DNA from: Dyella telluris
GTDB lineage: Bacteria > Pseudomonadota > Gammaproteobacteria > Xanthomonadales > Rhodanobacteraceae
DNA: 64,000 bases
Reading direction: 5' to 3'
NCBI RefSeq assembly: GCF_014297575.1
Contig: NZ_CP060412.1
Span: 4,092,001-4,156,000 of the forward strand
Shown here: positions 1 to 13,590 of the stretch, in pieces
Layout of the letters: every line of letters starts with the position of its first letter
How positions within the stretch are numbered: the stretch's first letter is position 1
Program-made: the position numbers and the translations under genes
Notes under the pieces: generated by a model
The model's input: only the letters and a program-made list of their open reading frames with translations
Databases searched by the model: none
What the model was told of the DNA's origin: nothing

Positions 1-15
1 ATGCCGGATGCAACG

Positions 16-1140
16 ATGAGCAAGCGTGATTACTACGAAGTCCTTGGGGTGGAACGCACCGTCACCGAGGTCGAACTGAAGAAGTCGTTCCGTCGACTGG
101 CGATGAAGTACCACCCGGACCGCTGTCCGGATGATCCGCACGCGCAGGAGAAGTTCAAGGAGGCCAAGGAGGCCTACGAAGTGCTGTCCGACGGGCAGAA
201 GCGCGCCATGTACGACCAGCACGGTCATGCGGCTTTCGAGCAGGGCATGGGCGGCGGTCGCGGTGGCTTTGGCGACATGGGCGACATCTTCGGCGATATC
301 TTCGGCGACATTTTCGGCATGGGCGGTGGCGGGCGCGGGCGTTCGCGTCGCGGCTCCGACCTGCGTTACATCATGGAGCTCGATCTGGAAGAGGCCGTGT
401 TCGGCGTCGAGAAGAAGATCGAGATTCCCACCCAGGTCAACTGCCACCACTGCAACGGCAGCGGTTCGGACGACGGCAAGACGGTGACCTGCAAGACCTG
501 CGCAGGCCATGGCCGCGTGCGCATGCAGAACGGCATTTTCTCCATCCAGCAGGCCTGCCCGCATTGCGGCGGCAGCGGCCAGATGATCGAGAAACCCTGC
601 AAGGAATGCGACGGCGAAGGCCGCCTGGAAGAAACCCGTTCGCTGTCGGTGAACATTCCCGCCGGCGTGGACAACGGTGACCGCATCCGCCTGACGGGGC
701 AGGGCGAAGCCGGCCCGGCCGGTGGCGAAGCCGGTGACCTGTACGTGGAAGTGCGCGTGCGCGAGCACGGCATCTTCCAGCGCGAAGGCAACGACCTGCA
801 TTGCGAACTGCCGATCCGCTTTGCCCAGGCGGCGCTGGGCGCGGAGTTGCTGGTGCCGACGCTGGAAGGCGAAGTGCCGATCAACATCCCGCCGGAAACG
901 CAGACCGGCCAGATGTTCCGCCTGCGCGGGCGTGGCGTGAAATCCGTGCGCAGCGCGCGGACAGGCGACCTGATCTGCCGTGTGGTAGTGGAAACGCCGG
1001 TGCGCCTGACCAAGCAGCAGCGCGAATTGCTGGAACAGCTGGAGTCGACCTTTGCCAATGGCGAGGCGGACAAGCACACGCCGCGCGCCAAGACCTGGGT
1101 GGATGGCGTCAAGCAGTTCTGGTCGCGCGTCACCTCGTAA
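16..1140 (+). CDS. dnaJ: Chaperone protein DnaJ (Hsp40)
   Basis: Cytoplasmic co-chaperone that delivers unfolded clients to DnaK and stimulates its ATPase. The 374-residue product has every expected domain in order: an N-terminal J domain with the HPD motif (in KYHPDRCPD), a Gly/Phe-rich linker with repeated GDIFGDIFG segments, a zinc-finger region with four CxxCxGxG repeats ([32 protein letters not shown]), and the C-terminal substrate-binding domains. I start at ATG 16, which gives the usual [13 protein letters not shown]-terminus; an in-frame ATG at position 1 would add five residues. A terminator follows at 1166. dnaK would be expected just upstream, outside the window. Confidence 0.97.
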   Translation: MSKRDYYEVLGVERTVTEVELKKSFRRLAMKYHPDRCPDDPHAQEKFKEAKEAYEVLSDGQKRAMYDQHGHAAFEQGMGGGRGGFGDMGDIFGDIFGDIFGMGGGGRGRSRRGSDLRYIMELDLEEAVFGVEKKIEIPTQVNCHHCNGSGSDDGKTVTCKTCAGHGRVRMQNGIFSIQQACPHCGGSGQMIEKPCKECDGEGRLEETRSLSVNIPAGVDNGDRIRLTGQGEAGPAGGEAGDLYVEVRVREHGIFQREGNDLHCELPIRFAQAALGAELLVPTLEGEVPINIPPETQTGQMFRLRGRGVKSVRSARTGDLICRVVVETPVRLTKQQRELLEQLESTFANGEADKHTPRAKTWVDGVKQFWSRVTS

Positions 1141-1165
1141 GTTCAGGCGATGCATGCAGCAATGG

Positions 1166-1193
1166 AAGCCCCGGTTTTCACCGGGGCTTTTTC
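1166..1193 (+). terminator. Rho-independent terminator after dnaJ
   Basis: Perfect 9-bp stem AAGCCCCGG / CCGGGGCTT around a TTTTCA loop, followed by a T run, 26 bases after the dnaJ stop. It separates dnaJ from dapB. Confidence 0.9.
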
Positions 1194-1283
1194 ATTTGGG
1201 TGGTTTGTTCATGGGCGATCGTGCATGGCGACGCCTTCAGGCGGTAGCATCGCCTCTCCCGTGCCATCCCCCAGGAAGCCCCC

Positions 1284-2087
1284 ATGTCCCAGCCCGTTCG
1301 CCTCGCCATCAATGGCGCCACCGGTCGCATGGGGCAGGCGTTGCTTGCACTGGTGAAGGACGATGCGCGCTTTGCGCTGGTGGCCGCCATCGCGTCGCCG
1401 TCGTCGTCGAAGCTGGGGCAGCCGGTGGATACCTGCGAGGGTGCACTGGCCTTCACGCATGAGTGGCCGTTGCCCGGCTCGCTGGACGTGGTGGTGGATT
1501 TCAGTGGCCCGGCCGGCCTGGCCGAGGCGCTGACCTATTGCGAGTCGCACAACGTGGCCCTGGTGACGGGTACCACCGGGTTGGATACCACCTTCGCGCA
1601 GCGCCTCAACGCGTCGGCGGCGCGCATTGCTTTGCTGCGTTCGGCCAATTTCAGCCTGGGCGTGGCCGTGCTGACGCGCCTGCTTCGCCAGGCCGCGGCA
1701 TCGCTGCCGGACTGGGACCTGGACATCATCGAGGCCCACCACAACCGCAAGGAAGACGCACCGTCGGGCACGGCACTGGCGCTGGGCGAGGCCGCTGCGG
1801 CGGCGCGCGGCACCTCCCTGCACGAAAGCGCGGTGTATGCGCGCGAAGGGCGCGTCGGTCCGCGCGAGCACGGCACCATTGGTTTTGCCGTGGTGCGTGG
1901 TGGCGACATCGTGGGCGAGCACGAAGTGTTGTTGATGGGGCAGGGCGAGCGCATTGAGCTCACCCACCGCGCCACGGATCGCTCGATCTTTGCCCGTGGC
2001 GCGCTGGAAGCCGCCCACTGGCTCAGCGGCCGTGCCGCCGGCGACTACGACCTGGACGCCATGTTGGCCGACCGCGCGTCGGGCTGA
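1284..2087 (+). CDS. dapB: 4-hydroxy-tetrahydrodipicolinate reductase
   Basis: Second committed step of the lysine/diaminopimelate pathway: reduces 4-hydroxy-tetrahydrodipicolinate to tetrahydrodipicolinate with NAD(P)H in the cytoplasm. The 267-residue length is typical. The N-terminus carries the Rossmann motif GATGRMG, and the centre has the family signature EAHHNRKEDAPSGTAL with the His-His pair and the conserved Lys. Start ATG 1284 is preceded by an AGGAAG-type Shine-Dalgarno. It lies between the dnaJ terminator and the riboswitch of the next gene, so it is probably its own transcription unit. dnaJ-dapB-carA-carB-greA order is, as I recall, common in Xanthomonadales; here two extra genes sit between dapB and carA. 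Confidence 0.95.
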   Translation: MSQPVRLAINGATGRMGQALLALVKDDARFALVAAIASPSSSKLGQPVDTCEGALAFTHEWPLPGSLDVVVDFSGPAGLAEALTYCESHNVALVTGTTGLDTTFAQRLNASAARIALLRSANFSLGVAVLTRLLRQAAASLPDWDLDIIEAHHNRKEDAPSGTALALGEAAAAARGTSLHESAVYAREGRVGPREHGTIGFAVVRGGDIVGEHEVLLMGQGERIELTHRATDRSIFARGALEAAHWLSGRAAGDYDLDAMLADRASG

Positions 2088-2102
2088 TTCCCTTCTGGCG
2101 GC

Positions 2103-2131
2103 TTGTCGGGGCGCCCGGCAGGCCCTAAAAT
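2103..2131 (+). promoter_or_regulatory. Probable sigma70 promoter for the riboswitch transcript
   Basis: TTGTCG (2103-2108) and TAAAAT (2126-2131) with 17-bp spacing, immediately upstream of the aptamer. The transcript would start near 2138. Confidence 0.5.
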
Positions 2132-2134
2132 CTT

Positions 2135-2358
2135 GCGGATTGTCATTGGGGAGTAGCCATCCTCACCCCCTCGCGACCGCCCTGCGGTTGCGGCATCAGA
2201 GGAATCCGCGTCAACAGACTTGAAGCCTCGTGCTTCATGGCGTGGATGGCACCGGTACCATCAGGTACCGGCAGCCCGGCGAGACCTTTGGCCACGACGC
2301 GCTCACCTTAGCCGGGCGAGCTCGCGTCGCTGAGCCAATGGTTTTCCGCTCGCCCGGC
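2135..2358 (+). promoter_or_regulatory. yybP-ykoY (manganese) riboswitch
   Basis: The leader carries the conserved family elements: GGGGAGTAGCC at 2148-2158, a CGTCAACAGACTT block near 2210-2222, and GGCGAGACCTTTGGCC at 2278-2293. Internal hairpins are visible: TGAAGC/GCTTCA (2221-2237) and the perfect CCGGTACC/GGTACCGG (2252-2271). The closing stem P1 can form between CATTGG (2144-2149) and CCAATG (2335-2340), extended by GCGGA/TCCGC. An alternative hairpin, GCCGGGCGAGC (2311-2321) with GCTCGCCCGGC (2348-2358), overlaps the 3' side of P1 and ends just before the ribosome binding site. The family senses Mn2+. I infer an ON switch in which ligand-stabilised P1 disrupts the hairpin next to the start codon. 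Confidence 0.85.
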
Positions 2359-2370
2359 CTTGGAAAAAGC

Positions 2371-3378
2371 ATGCTTACTGCACTGTTGTTCCTGCTCTCG
2401 GCTGGTGCGATCTATTTCGCGTGCGAGTACTTCGTCAACGGCGTGGAGTGGTTCGGCCAGAAGCTCAACCTGGGCGCCACCGCCACGGGCACCATCCTTG
2501 CTGCATTCGGCACGGCGCTGCCCGAGAGTGCGGTGACTTTCGTCGCCGTGATCCTGGGCAAGACGCCCGAGCAGAAGGATATTGGCGTGGGCGCCGCGCT
2601 GGGCGGCCCGCTGGTGCTCGCCACCATCGCCTATGCCGTGGTGGGCGTGGCGCTATGGGTGAATCGCCGCCGGCTGCAGCGTGCCGACAACATGGTGCGG
2701 GTGGAACATGGCCGCCTGGCACGTGACCAGTCGTGGTTCCTTGCCATCTTCGTGGTGAAGTGCGGGCTCGGTCTGGTGGCGTTCGCCTTCAAGCCATGGC
2801 TGGGCGTGCTTTTCCTCGCCGCTTACGGTCTTTATGTGTGGCGCGAGCTGAAGTCGTCGGACACGGCGCCGGAGGAAGAGGAGATCGAGCCGCTGAAGTT
2901 TCAGCCGAAGGCGGCCGACCCTGCGTTGTTCTGGGTGATCGCACAGACGACGCTGGCACTGCTGGTGATCGCGTTCGCCTCGCACACCTTCGTCAAGCAG
3001 ATCGAAGCTATCGGCGTGGCGCTGCAGCTGTCGCCGCATCTTGTCGCGCTGGTGCTGAGCCCGGTGGCTACCGAACTGCCCGAGACCATGAATGCGCTGA
3101 TCTGGGTGCGCCAGGGCAAGGAGCGTCTCGCGCTGGCCAATATCTCCGGCGCCATGATGATCCAGGCGACCATTCCCAGCTCGCTGGCCCTGTTCGCCAC
3201 GCCGTGGTTGTTCGATGCGCCGCTGATGGTGGCGGGCGTGCTCACGGGCGTAGCCGTGGTGTATCTGTGGTGGCTGTTCCGCCGCGGGCGCGTGGATGCG
3301 CGCTGGCTCGTGCCGGTGGGGCTGTTGTACGGCGTGTTTGCCGCGTACGTGGCCTGGCACTTCAGCAGCAATCTCTGA
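2371..3378 (+). CDS. CaCA-family cation exchanger, probably Mn2+ (or Ca2+) efflux
   Basis: Integral inner-membrane antiporter of the sodium/calcium exchanger superfamily, 335 residues with about ten hydrophobic segments. Both inverted alpha repeats are visible: GTILAAFGTALPESAVTF near residues 45-62 and SPVATELPETMNALIW in the second half, each with the acidic residue after Pro that binds the cation. The two halves are joined by an acidic loop (DTAPEEEEIEPL). I chose ATG 2371 because upstream in-frame codons lie inside the riboswitch; GGAAA at 2362 can serve as a weak ribosome binding site. Control by a yybP-ykoY riboswitch points to manganese export rather than housekeeping calcium exchange; the substrate itself is an inference. 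Confidence 0.85.
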   Translation: MLTALLFLLSAGAIYFACEYFVNGVEWFGQKLNLGATATGTILAAFGTALPESAVTFVAVILGKTPEQKDIGVGAALGGPLVLATIAYAVVGVALWVNRRRLQRADNMVRVEHGRLARDQSWFLAIFVVKCGLGLVAFAFKPWLGVLFLAAYGLYVWRELKSSDTAPEEEEIEPLKFQPKAADPALFWVIAQTTLALLVIAFASHTFVKQIEAIGVALQLSPHLVALVLSPVATELPETMNALIWVRQGKERLALANISGAMMIQATIPSSLALFATPWLFDAPLMVAGVLTGVAVVYLWWLFRRGRVDARWLVPVGLLYGVFAAYVAWHFSSNL

Positions 3379-3419
3379 TCGACGGTGGAGCGCTGGCGCC
3401 GCCTGGCGCCAGCGCAGGC

Positions 3420-4115
3420 TCAGTCCTTGTGCGCGGCGTTGCGGTCGCGGTCGGCGCCGAGCTTGCGGTCCAGCGAACCGAAGATGCGCTTGAACGCCCG
3501 GGAGAACTTGCCGCGCTTGGTCTTGCGGAGCTTCTCTTCCTCGCTGGTCAGCCAGGCCACCTGGATCACACGGCGTTCACCCTCGTAGGGCAGGTGGCCG
3601 TGAAAGGAGTTTTCACAGCGCTTGAACACCGCGAACTCGCCGTACAGCGGTTTGAGCTCCGGCGCGATCAGGCTGTCGATGTTGTCGATGCTGCCGAGGA
3701 AGCGCAGGCAGCCGTCGCTGGTGTCAGGCCACAGCGTGTTGAGGTACAGCAGGGCTGTGGCCACCTTGGACTTGCTGTCCGTATGGATGGTGCCGTGGCG
3801 CTTGTTGAGCGAGCGGCACAGCGTGATCAGGGTGGGGTAATCGCCCAGGTTGGCGATGCCCAGCCGCTCGCCGATGGCGCTGGCAAACTCCGCCGAGCTC
3901 AGGCGTTCCACCAGGGCATTCACCGAGGGGCCGCAGTCGCTGGCGTCGTACGGGAAGAAACCGGCGCTGGCGTAGCGTGGAAAGTCCCGCTCCAGTTCCC
4001 CGCGGGCCTCGTCGGGCAGCTGCCCGTGAGCGATCAGGAAAGGGAATGGCTCCATCCGCACGTCCGTGTCCGGTCGGTCGAGGCGGGCGGGATCGAGCAA
4101 CGCGGCTGCGTTCAT
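3420..4115 (-). CDS. 2OG-Fe(II) oxygenase family protein
   Basis: Predicted Fe(II)/2-oxoglutarate-dependent hydroxylase of 231 residues. The metal triad can be placed as HTD in RHGTIHTDSKSK and the distal His in SFHGHLPYEGE, with the 2-oxoglutarate-binding Arg in RRVIQVAW. The C-terminus is very basic (KTKRGKFSRAFKRIFGSLDRK). The start at 4115 gives MNAAALLDP; an upstream extension to 4253 reads as non-coding. It converges with the exchanger gene and is divergent from carA. The substrate is unknown; a prolyl-hydroxylase-like activity on a protein or small molecule is possible. Confidence 0.75.
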   Translation of the reverse strand: MNAAALLDPARLDRPDTDVRMEPFPFLIAHGQLPDEARGELERDFPRYASAGFFPYDASDCGPSVNALVERLSSAEFASAIGERLGIANLGDYPTLITLCRSLNKRHGTIHTDSKSKVATALLYLNTLWPDTSDGCLRFLGSIDNIDSLIAPELKPLYGEFAVFKRCENSFHGHLPYEGERRVIQVAWLTSEEEKLRKTKRGKFSRAFKRIFGSLDRKLGADRDRNAAHKD

Positions 4116-4345
4116 GGAGTTCCGGTCATGGGCAAGTGTTGCGTAGTGTAACGCTCCGTTTACCCGCCGGTTGTCAGGGCCCCGCCGGCAGCCCTTTCCC
4201 CGGGCCGCGTTCAGCTGTTCCGGATGGACATGGAAGGGCCTTTCACCTATCATTTTGACCCGCCCTGAAACGTTCCTCGACCAAGGTCCACAAGCTGCTT
4301 CGCAGCGGCTTGCGGACTTTGCTGCACCTAAAAGGCGGTCCTCCC

Positions 4346-5474
4346 ATGCCTATCCCTGCTCTGCTTGCCCTTGAAGACGGCAGCGTGTTCCACGGCTACG
4401 CCGTTGGCGCGACTGGTGAAACCGTCGGCGAGGTGGTTTTCAATACCGCCATGACCGGCTACCAGGAGATCCTCACCGATCCCTCGTACGCCAAACAGAT
4501 CGTCACCCTGACTTATCCGCACATTGGCAACACCGGCGTGAACGTGGAGGACGAGGAGTCCGACACCGTGCATGCGGCAGGCCTGATCGTGCGCGACGTG
4601 CCGCGCCGACCCAGCAACTGGCGCAGCACCGAGAGCCTTCCCGATTACCTCAAGCGCCACGGCATCGTGGCCATTGCCGGCATCGACACCCGTCGCCTGA
4701 CCCGTATCCTGCGCGACAAGGGTGCGCTGAACGGCTGCATCGCCGCGGGCGAGCAGATCGACGAAGCCGCCGCGCTGGCGAAGGCGCGCGCTTTCCCGGG
4801 CCTCAACGGCATGGATCTGGCCAAGGTGGTCAGCGTGGGTGAGTCGTACCAGTGGAGCGAGGGCGTGTACGACCTCGACCAGACCCGCTTCAATCAGCCG
4901 TCCAAGCGCTTCAAGGTCGTGGCCTACGACTTCGGCGTGAAGTACAACATCCTGCGCCTGCTGGCCGAACAGGGTTGCGACATCACCGTGGTGCCGGCGC
5001 AGACGCCTGCCGCCGACGTGCTGGCGATGAAGCCGGATGGTGTGTTCCTTTCCAACGGCCCTGGCGATCCGGCGGCCTGCGACTACGCCATCGTGGCTGC
5101 GCGCGAATTCCTCGACGCGAAGATCCCGCTCTTCGGCATCTGCCTGGGTCACCAGATCATGGGCCTGGCGCTGGGCGCCAAGACGCTGAAGATGAAGTTC
5201 GGCCATCACGGCGCGAACCATCCGGTGAAGGACATGGACGACGGCCGCGTGCTGATCACCTCGCAGAACCACGGCTTCGCCGTTGACCCGGCGACGCTGC
5301 CGGCGAACGTGCGCGTGACGCATGCGTCGCTGTTCGACGGTTCGCTGCAGGGCTTCGCGCTCACCGACCGTCCGGCGTTCTGCTTCCAGGGTCACCCGGA
5401 AGCCAGCCCCGGTCCGCACGACATTGGTTATCTGTTTGATCGTTTTGCCGCACTGATGCAGGAGGCCCGCACGA

Positions 5475-5482
<8 letters not shown>
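4346..5482 (+). CDS. carA: Carbamoyl-phosphate synthase small (glutaminase) subunit
   Basis: Glutamine amidotransferase subunit that supplies ammonia to CarB for carbamoyl phosphate, feeding arginine and pyrimidine synthesis. The 378-residue protein has the CarA N-terminal domain ([15 protein letters not shown]) and a class I GATase domain with the nucleophile Cys in [15 protein letters not shown] and the His/Glu pair in [11 protein letters not shown]. Start ATG 4346 follows an AAGGCGG ribosome binding site. The stop overlaps the carB start by 8 bp, so the two are translationally coupled. The leader at 4260-4345 holds a stem near 4288-4310, but I do not recognise a known control element in it. 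Confidence 0.97.
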
Positions 5483-8698
<3,216 letters not shown>

Positions 8699-8702
<4 letters not shown>

Positions 8703-9178
8703 GTCGTGCGCCTATTACCAAGGCGGGTTCGGAGCGTCTGCGCGGTGAGCTGGAAAAGCTGAAGTCCACGGATCGGCCGAACATCATCGCGGCCATCGCC
8801 GAGGCACGTGCGCACGGCGACCTCAAGGAGAACGCGGAGTATCACGCCGCACGCGAGCAGCAGAGCTTCATCGAGGGGCGTATCGCCGCCCTGGAAGCCC
8901 TGCTGTCCACGGCGGAAGTGATCGATGTGAGTCGTCTTGCAGCCGGCAATCGCGTGGTGTTCGGTGCAACCGTTGATCTGGAAGACGAGGACAGCGGCGA
9001 AGCCGTGACCTACCAGATCGTGGGTGACCTGGAAGCCGACATCAAGCTGCGCCTGATTGCGGTGTCCTCGCCCATCGCGCGTGCCCTGATCGGCAAGAGC
9101 GAAGGCGACAGCTTCGAGTTCACCGCGCCGAATGGCGTGAAGCACTACGAGATCACGGGCGTGCGTTACGAGGCCTGA
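8699..9178 (+). CDS. greA: Transcription elongation factor GreA
   Basis: Rescues backtracked RNA polymerase by stimulating transcript cleavage through the secondary channel. The 159-residue protein has the N-terminal coiled coil ([38 protein letters not shown]) with the acidic tip, and the C-terminal FKBP-like domain ([18 protein letters not shown]). The start overlaps the carB stop as ATGA, which indicates coupling to carAB; a strong terminator follows at 9201. Confidence 0.97.
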
Positions 9179-9200
9179 GGTTTGCGGTTTCGTTGGGCAG

Positions 9201-9225
9201 AAAAGGGCCGCTTTTGCGGCCTTTT
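9201..9225 (+). terminator. Terminator of carA-carB-greA
   Basis: GGCCGC stem with a TTTT loop and GCGGCC, flanked by an A run and a T run, 22 bases after greA. Confidence 0.88.
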
Positions 9226-9254
9226 TCTTTGGGTGAATACGGCATGGGCGTTTT

Positions 9255-9334
9255 TGTAGGAGCGCACTTGTGCGCGATCGCGGTGTTGCGGTTCGTCAGC
9301 CCGGTGGGTTGTCGCGCACAAGTGCGCTCCTACA
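9255..9334. repeat. REP-type inverted pair (GTAGGAGCGCAC family)
   Basis: Two perfectly complementary 23-bp arms (9255-9277 and 9312-9334) around a 34-bp spacer. Each arm begins TGTAGGAGCGCAC and contains its own palindrome GCGCACTTGTGCGC. This is the paired layout of a REPIN. It lies between the greA terminator and rpmJ; a diverged relative is at 10851-10923. Confidence 0.85.
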
Positions 9335-9368
9335 GGGCAGCAACGTAGCCAACAAAAAAACAGGCAAC

Positions 9369-9395
9369 AAAAAAGGGCCGCTCTCGCGGCCCTTT
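9369..9395 (-). terminator. Terminator of rpmJ
   Basis: GGGCCGC/GCGGCCC stem with a TCTC loop, flanked by A6 on the plus strand (a T run for the minus-strand transcript), 25 bases after the rpmJ stop. Confidence 0.88.
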
Positions 9396-9419
9396 TCGTG
9401 ACACGTCGCAGCTAGAAAA

Positions 9420-9545
9420 TTAGCGCTGACGAGCCTTGAAACGCGGGTTGCTCTTGCAGATCACGAACACCTTGCCGCGACGACGCACAACCTTGCAGTC
9501 ACGGTGCCGCGACTTGGCGGACTTCAAAGAGGAAAGCACCTTCAC
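9420..9545 (-). CDS. rpmJ: 50S ribosomal protein L36 (zinc-less form)
   Basis: Small basic protein of the large ribosomal subunit, 41 residues, beginning [17 protein letters not shown] and ending [10 protein letters not shown] start at GTG 9545, which has AGGAG about seven bases upstream. Only two cysteines are present, and the CxxC...CxxxxH zinc ribbon of the C+ isoform is missing, so this is the C- type. It stands alone, away from the ribosomal protein operons, with its own promoter and terminator. Confidence 0.93.
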   Translation of the reverse strand: MKVLSSLKSAKSRHRDCKVVRRRGKVFVICKSNPRFKARQR

Positions 9546-9588
9546 GGCCAGCTCCTGAAACTATAGAAAGAGAAAATACAAGACGGCA

Positions 9589-9617
9589 ACTATAAACAGT
9601 TTCTTGACTACAGACAA
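9589..9617 (-). promoter_or_regulatory. Promoter of rpmJ
   Basis: On the minus strand TTGTCT (complement of 9612-9617) and TATAGT (complement of 9589-9594) are 17 bp apart, giving a leader of about 37 nt before the GTG start. Confidence 0.7.
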
Positions 9618-9683
9618 GTCCTTGGATCAATTGCGCTATTGGCGCGCTCAGCATGCCTGGGACGGCCGCGCGCCTGCGCCATG

Positions 9684-10580
9684 TCACTCCGGCTCGGTCA
9701 TGGCACTCAGGAAGCGGCGGACCACTGGGCTGGGGTCGTCGGCACGACTGGCCAGGGCCAGCAGCATATAGGCGTCCGGGTCTTCCAGCTGCAGGTATTT
9801 CACGCCGGGCAGGTTCACCGAGCGCATGGACGCCGGCACTAGGGCGAGCCCCATGCCCGCTGCCACCAGCACCAGCAGGCCGTTGATCTGCTGGGCGTGC
9901 TGGCGGATCAAGGGATGGAAGTTGGCCTTGGCGGCAATCTGCGCCAGGCGGTCATACAGGGTGGCTGCCAGCTCGCGCGGCTGCACCACGAAGGCCTCCA
10001 TGGCCACCTCCCGTAGCCAGATGCTGTCGCGCCCGGCCAGCGGGTGGTTGGCGGGCAGGGCAAGCAGCAGGGGTTCGCGGTCGATCACGTCCAGCCGTAG
10101 GTGCCTGGCCATGCCGGGGTGTTCCGGCTCATCGCGCACGAAGCCCACGTCCAGCTCACCGGCCAGCAGGGCCGCGTACTGCTGCTCGGTGTACATCTCG
10201 CTCAGGATCAGGCGCACCTGTGGCGCGAAACTGCGATAGCGAAGAAGCGTCTGGGGCAGGGCGGGGTGGAAGGTCACCGACACGGTGTAGGCCAGTCGCA
10301 GCTTGCCGCTGAAGCCGGTGGCCGCATCGGCCATCTGGGCGCGGGCTTCCTCGGCCTTGTCCAGAATCTGTCGGGCCTGTTCCAGGAACAGCTTGCCCGG
10401 TTCAGTCAGGGAAACGTTGCGCTTGTTGCGCTCCAGTAGCCGCACCCCCAGATCGTTCTCAAGTGACTGAATCTGCTGGGAAAGAGGGGGTTGCGAGATG
10501 TACAGGCGCTGGGCCGCCCGCGTGAAGCTGAGCTCTTCTGCGACTGTTACAAAGTAACGAAGCTGACGGAAGTCGAACAT
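9684..10580 (-). CDS. LysR-family transcriptional regulator
   Basis: 298-residue LysR-type regulator with the N-terminal winged HTH (FDFRQLRYFVTVAEELSFTRAAQRLYISQPPLSQQIQ) and a periplasmic-binding-like effector domain from about residue 90. The sequence is close in style to the BenM/CatM/HcaR branch, whose members often sense aromatic acids, but no effector can be read from the sequence. It has no divergent partner gene, which is unusual for the family. Downstream lies rpmJ on the same strand, with its own promoter between. Confidence 0.9.
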   Translation of the reverse strand: MFDFRQLRYFVTVAEELSFTRAAQRLYISQPPLSQQIQSLENDLGVRLLERNKRNVSLTEPGKLFLEQARQILDKAEEARAQMADAATGFSGKLRLAYTVSVTFHPALPQTLLRYRSFAPQVRLILSEMYTEQQYAALLAGELDVGFVRDEPEHPGMARHLRLDVIDREPLLLALPANHPLAGRDSIWLREVAMEAFVVQPRELAATLYDRLAQIAAKANFHPLIRQHAQQINGLLVLVAAGMGLALVPASMRSVNLPGVKYLQLEDPDAYMLLALASRADDPSPVVRRFLSAMTEPE

Positions 10581-10939
10581 TTCAGGGCTTTAAGACGTTT
10601 TTCGAATAAGTTGGTGCCTAAATATATATTTGTTTCTATAACCGGTCGATCATATTATTCCTCTCGTCCCGGCACCGTCCCCTCCCCCCAGGTGCCGGCG
10701 ACCCTCGCCCCGCTGCGACGCTATCCCCGCGATATCTGGTCTTCCTCCCCCCTGACCCATATCGACGCGTCGCCCAGCGGGGCGCTTTCTTTTCCAGACA
10801 ACGCCCGGCCTAGCGCCGGGCGTTGTCGTTTGGGATCAAGGGTTTGTGTTGCAGGAGTGCACCCTGTGCGCGACGGCCTCACTGATGCAGTGCACGGCCG
10901 TCGCGCACAGGGTGCGCTCCTGCAGATGGCTCGCTCTGG
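10581..10939. other. Gene-free spacer upstream of the LysR gene
   Basis: 359 bp without a convincing gene. 10603-10665 is strikingly AT-rich (including AAATATATATTTG) and probably holds the LysR promoter. A perfect 12-bp hairpin ACAACGCCCGGC/GCCGGGCGTTGT lies at 10798-10826 without a clear T run on either side, and a REP pair follows at 10851-10923. Confidence 0.6.
10851..10923. repeat. REP-type inverted pair, diverged copy
   Basis: Two 28-bp arms (10851-10878 and 10896-10923), complementary except for one base, starting GCAGGAGTGCACCCTGTGCG. The layout matches the repeat at 9255-9334 and the arms share the GYAGGAGYGCAC core. It lies just past the fadH stop. Confidence 0.8.
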
Positions 10940-12993
<2,054 letters not shown>

Positions 12994-13051
12994 TGTGCCT
13001 GCGGAGGGCGTTTGAAAGCAAGCGCCGTGTGTGGAGTGGCGTTCGGGTTCA

Positions 13052-13147
13052 CTCACCGTCATCCCGGCGAAAGCCGGGATCCAGTGTCTTTACGCTGCCT
13101 CAAAGGCAACGTCGCTGGATCCCGGCTTTCGCCGGGATGACGGTGAG
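13052..13147. repeat. Large perfect inverted repeat (CCCGGCGAAAGCCGGG family)
   Basis: Two 33-bp arms (13052-13084 and 13115-13147) are perfectly complementary around a 30-bp spacer, and each arm contains its own CCCGGCGAAAGCCGGG hairpin. This type of dispersed repeat (GTCATCCCGGCGAAAGCCGG) is common in proteobacterial spacers. It lies between fadH and the acyl-CoA-binding protein gene. Confidence 0.85.
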
Positions 13148-13218
13148 ATCCTTTGAACGCTGCCCCGAATTGCGTGCTACGTGCCGCGGGCCGAAGGGAG
13201 AGGTGCGAGCCGAACGTG

Positions 13219-13476
13219 TCAGCTCAGCAGATCCTGTACCAGCTCGATGTAGCGTTGCATGGCATTGTCTTCGGACACGCCGCGCAGGTGCGCCCAAGCC
13301 TCGTACTTGGCAGTGCCGACGAAGTCGAAAAAGCCCGGCTGCTCGCCGTGGACATCGCCTTCGGAACCCTGCTTGTACAGGGCATAGAGTTTGAGCAGGG
13401 TGTCGTTGTCCGGTCGCTGGCCAAGCTGCTGGATGTCTTCGGCGGCTTGTTCGAAATCGCGACGCAGATCGGTCAT
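13219..13476 (-). CDS. Acyl-CoA-binding protein (ACBP)
   Basis: Small cytoplasmic carrier of medium- and long-chain acyl-CoA esters. The 85-residue product fits the four-helix ACBP fold, with the family motifs LLKLYALYKQGSEGD and FDFVGTAKYEAWAHLRGVS. The start at 13476 (MTDLRRDFEQ) fits the family; an in-frame ATG at 13491 would add five residues, and neither has a strong Shine-Dalgarno. ACBPs are mainly eukaryotic and scattered among bacteria. The neighbour fadH supports a role in fatty-acid metabolism. Confidence 0.9.
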   Translation of the reverse strand: MTDLRRDFEQAAEDIQQLGQRPDNDTLLKLYALYKQGSEGDVHGEQPGFFDFVGTAKYEAWAHLRGVSEDNAMQRYIELVQDLLS

Positions 13477-13590
13477 GGTTTGGACTTGCATGGTCTGACG
13501 GGCTTCAAAGGGTGAGTGGACACACCGCGTTCCGTGCGAGGACCAACGCGATAGAATATGCGTTTTCTTTCGCCCGCGTCAGGAGTCCCT

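Noticed and set aside
4260..4345. Attenuator or pyrimidine riboswitch upstream of carA
   Set aside because: A bulged stem is visible near 4288-4310, but there is no leader peptide, terminator or recognised aptamer.
9545..9620. Zur-box control of the zinc-less rpmJ
   Set aside because: Only a weak AACT...AGTT dyad is present between the promoter boxes. It does not match a Zur site well, and I think the zinc-less form may be the only L36 in this group.
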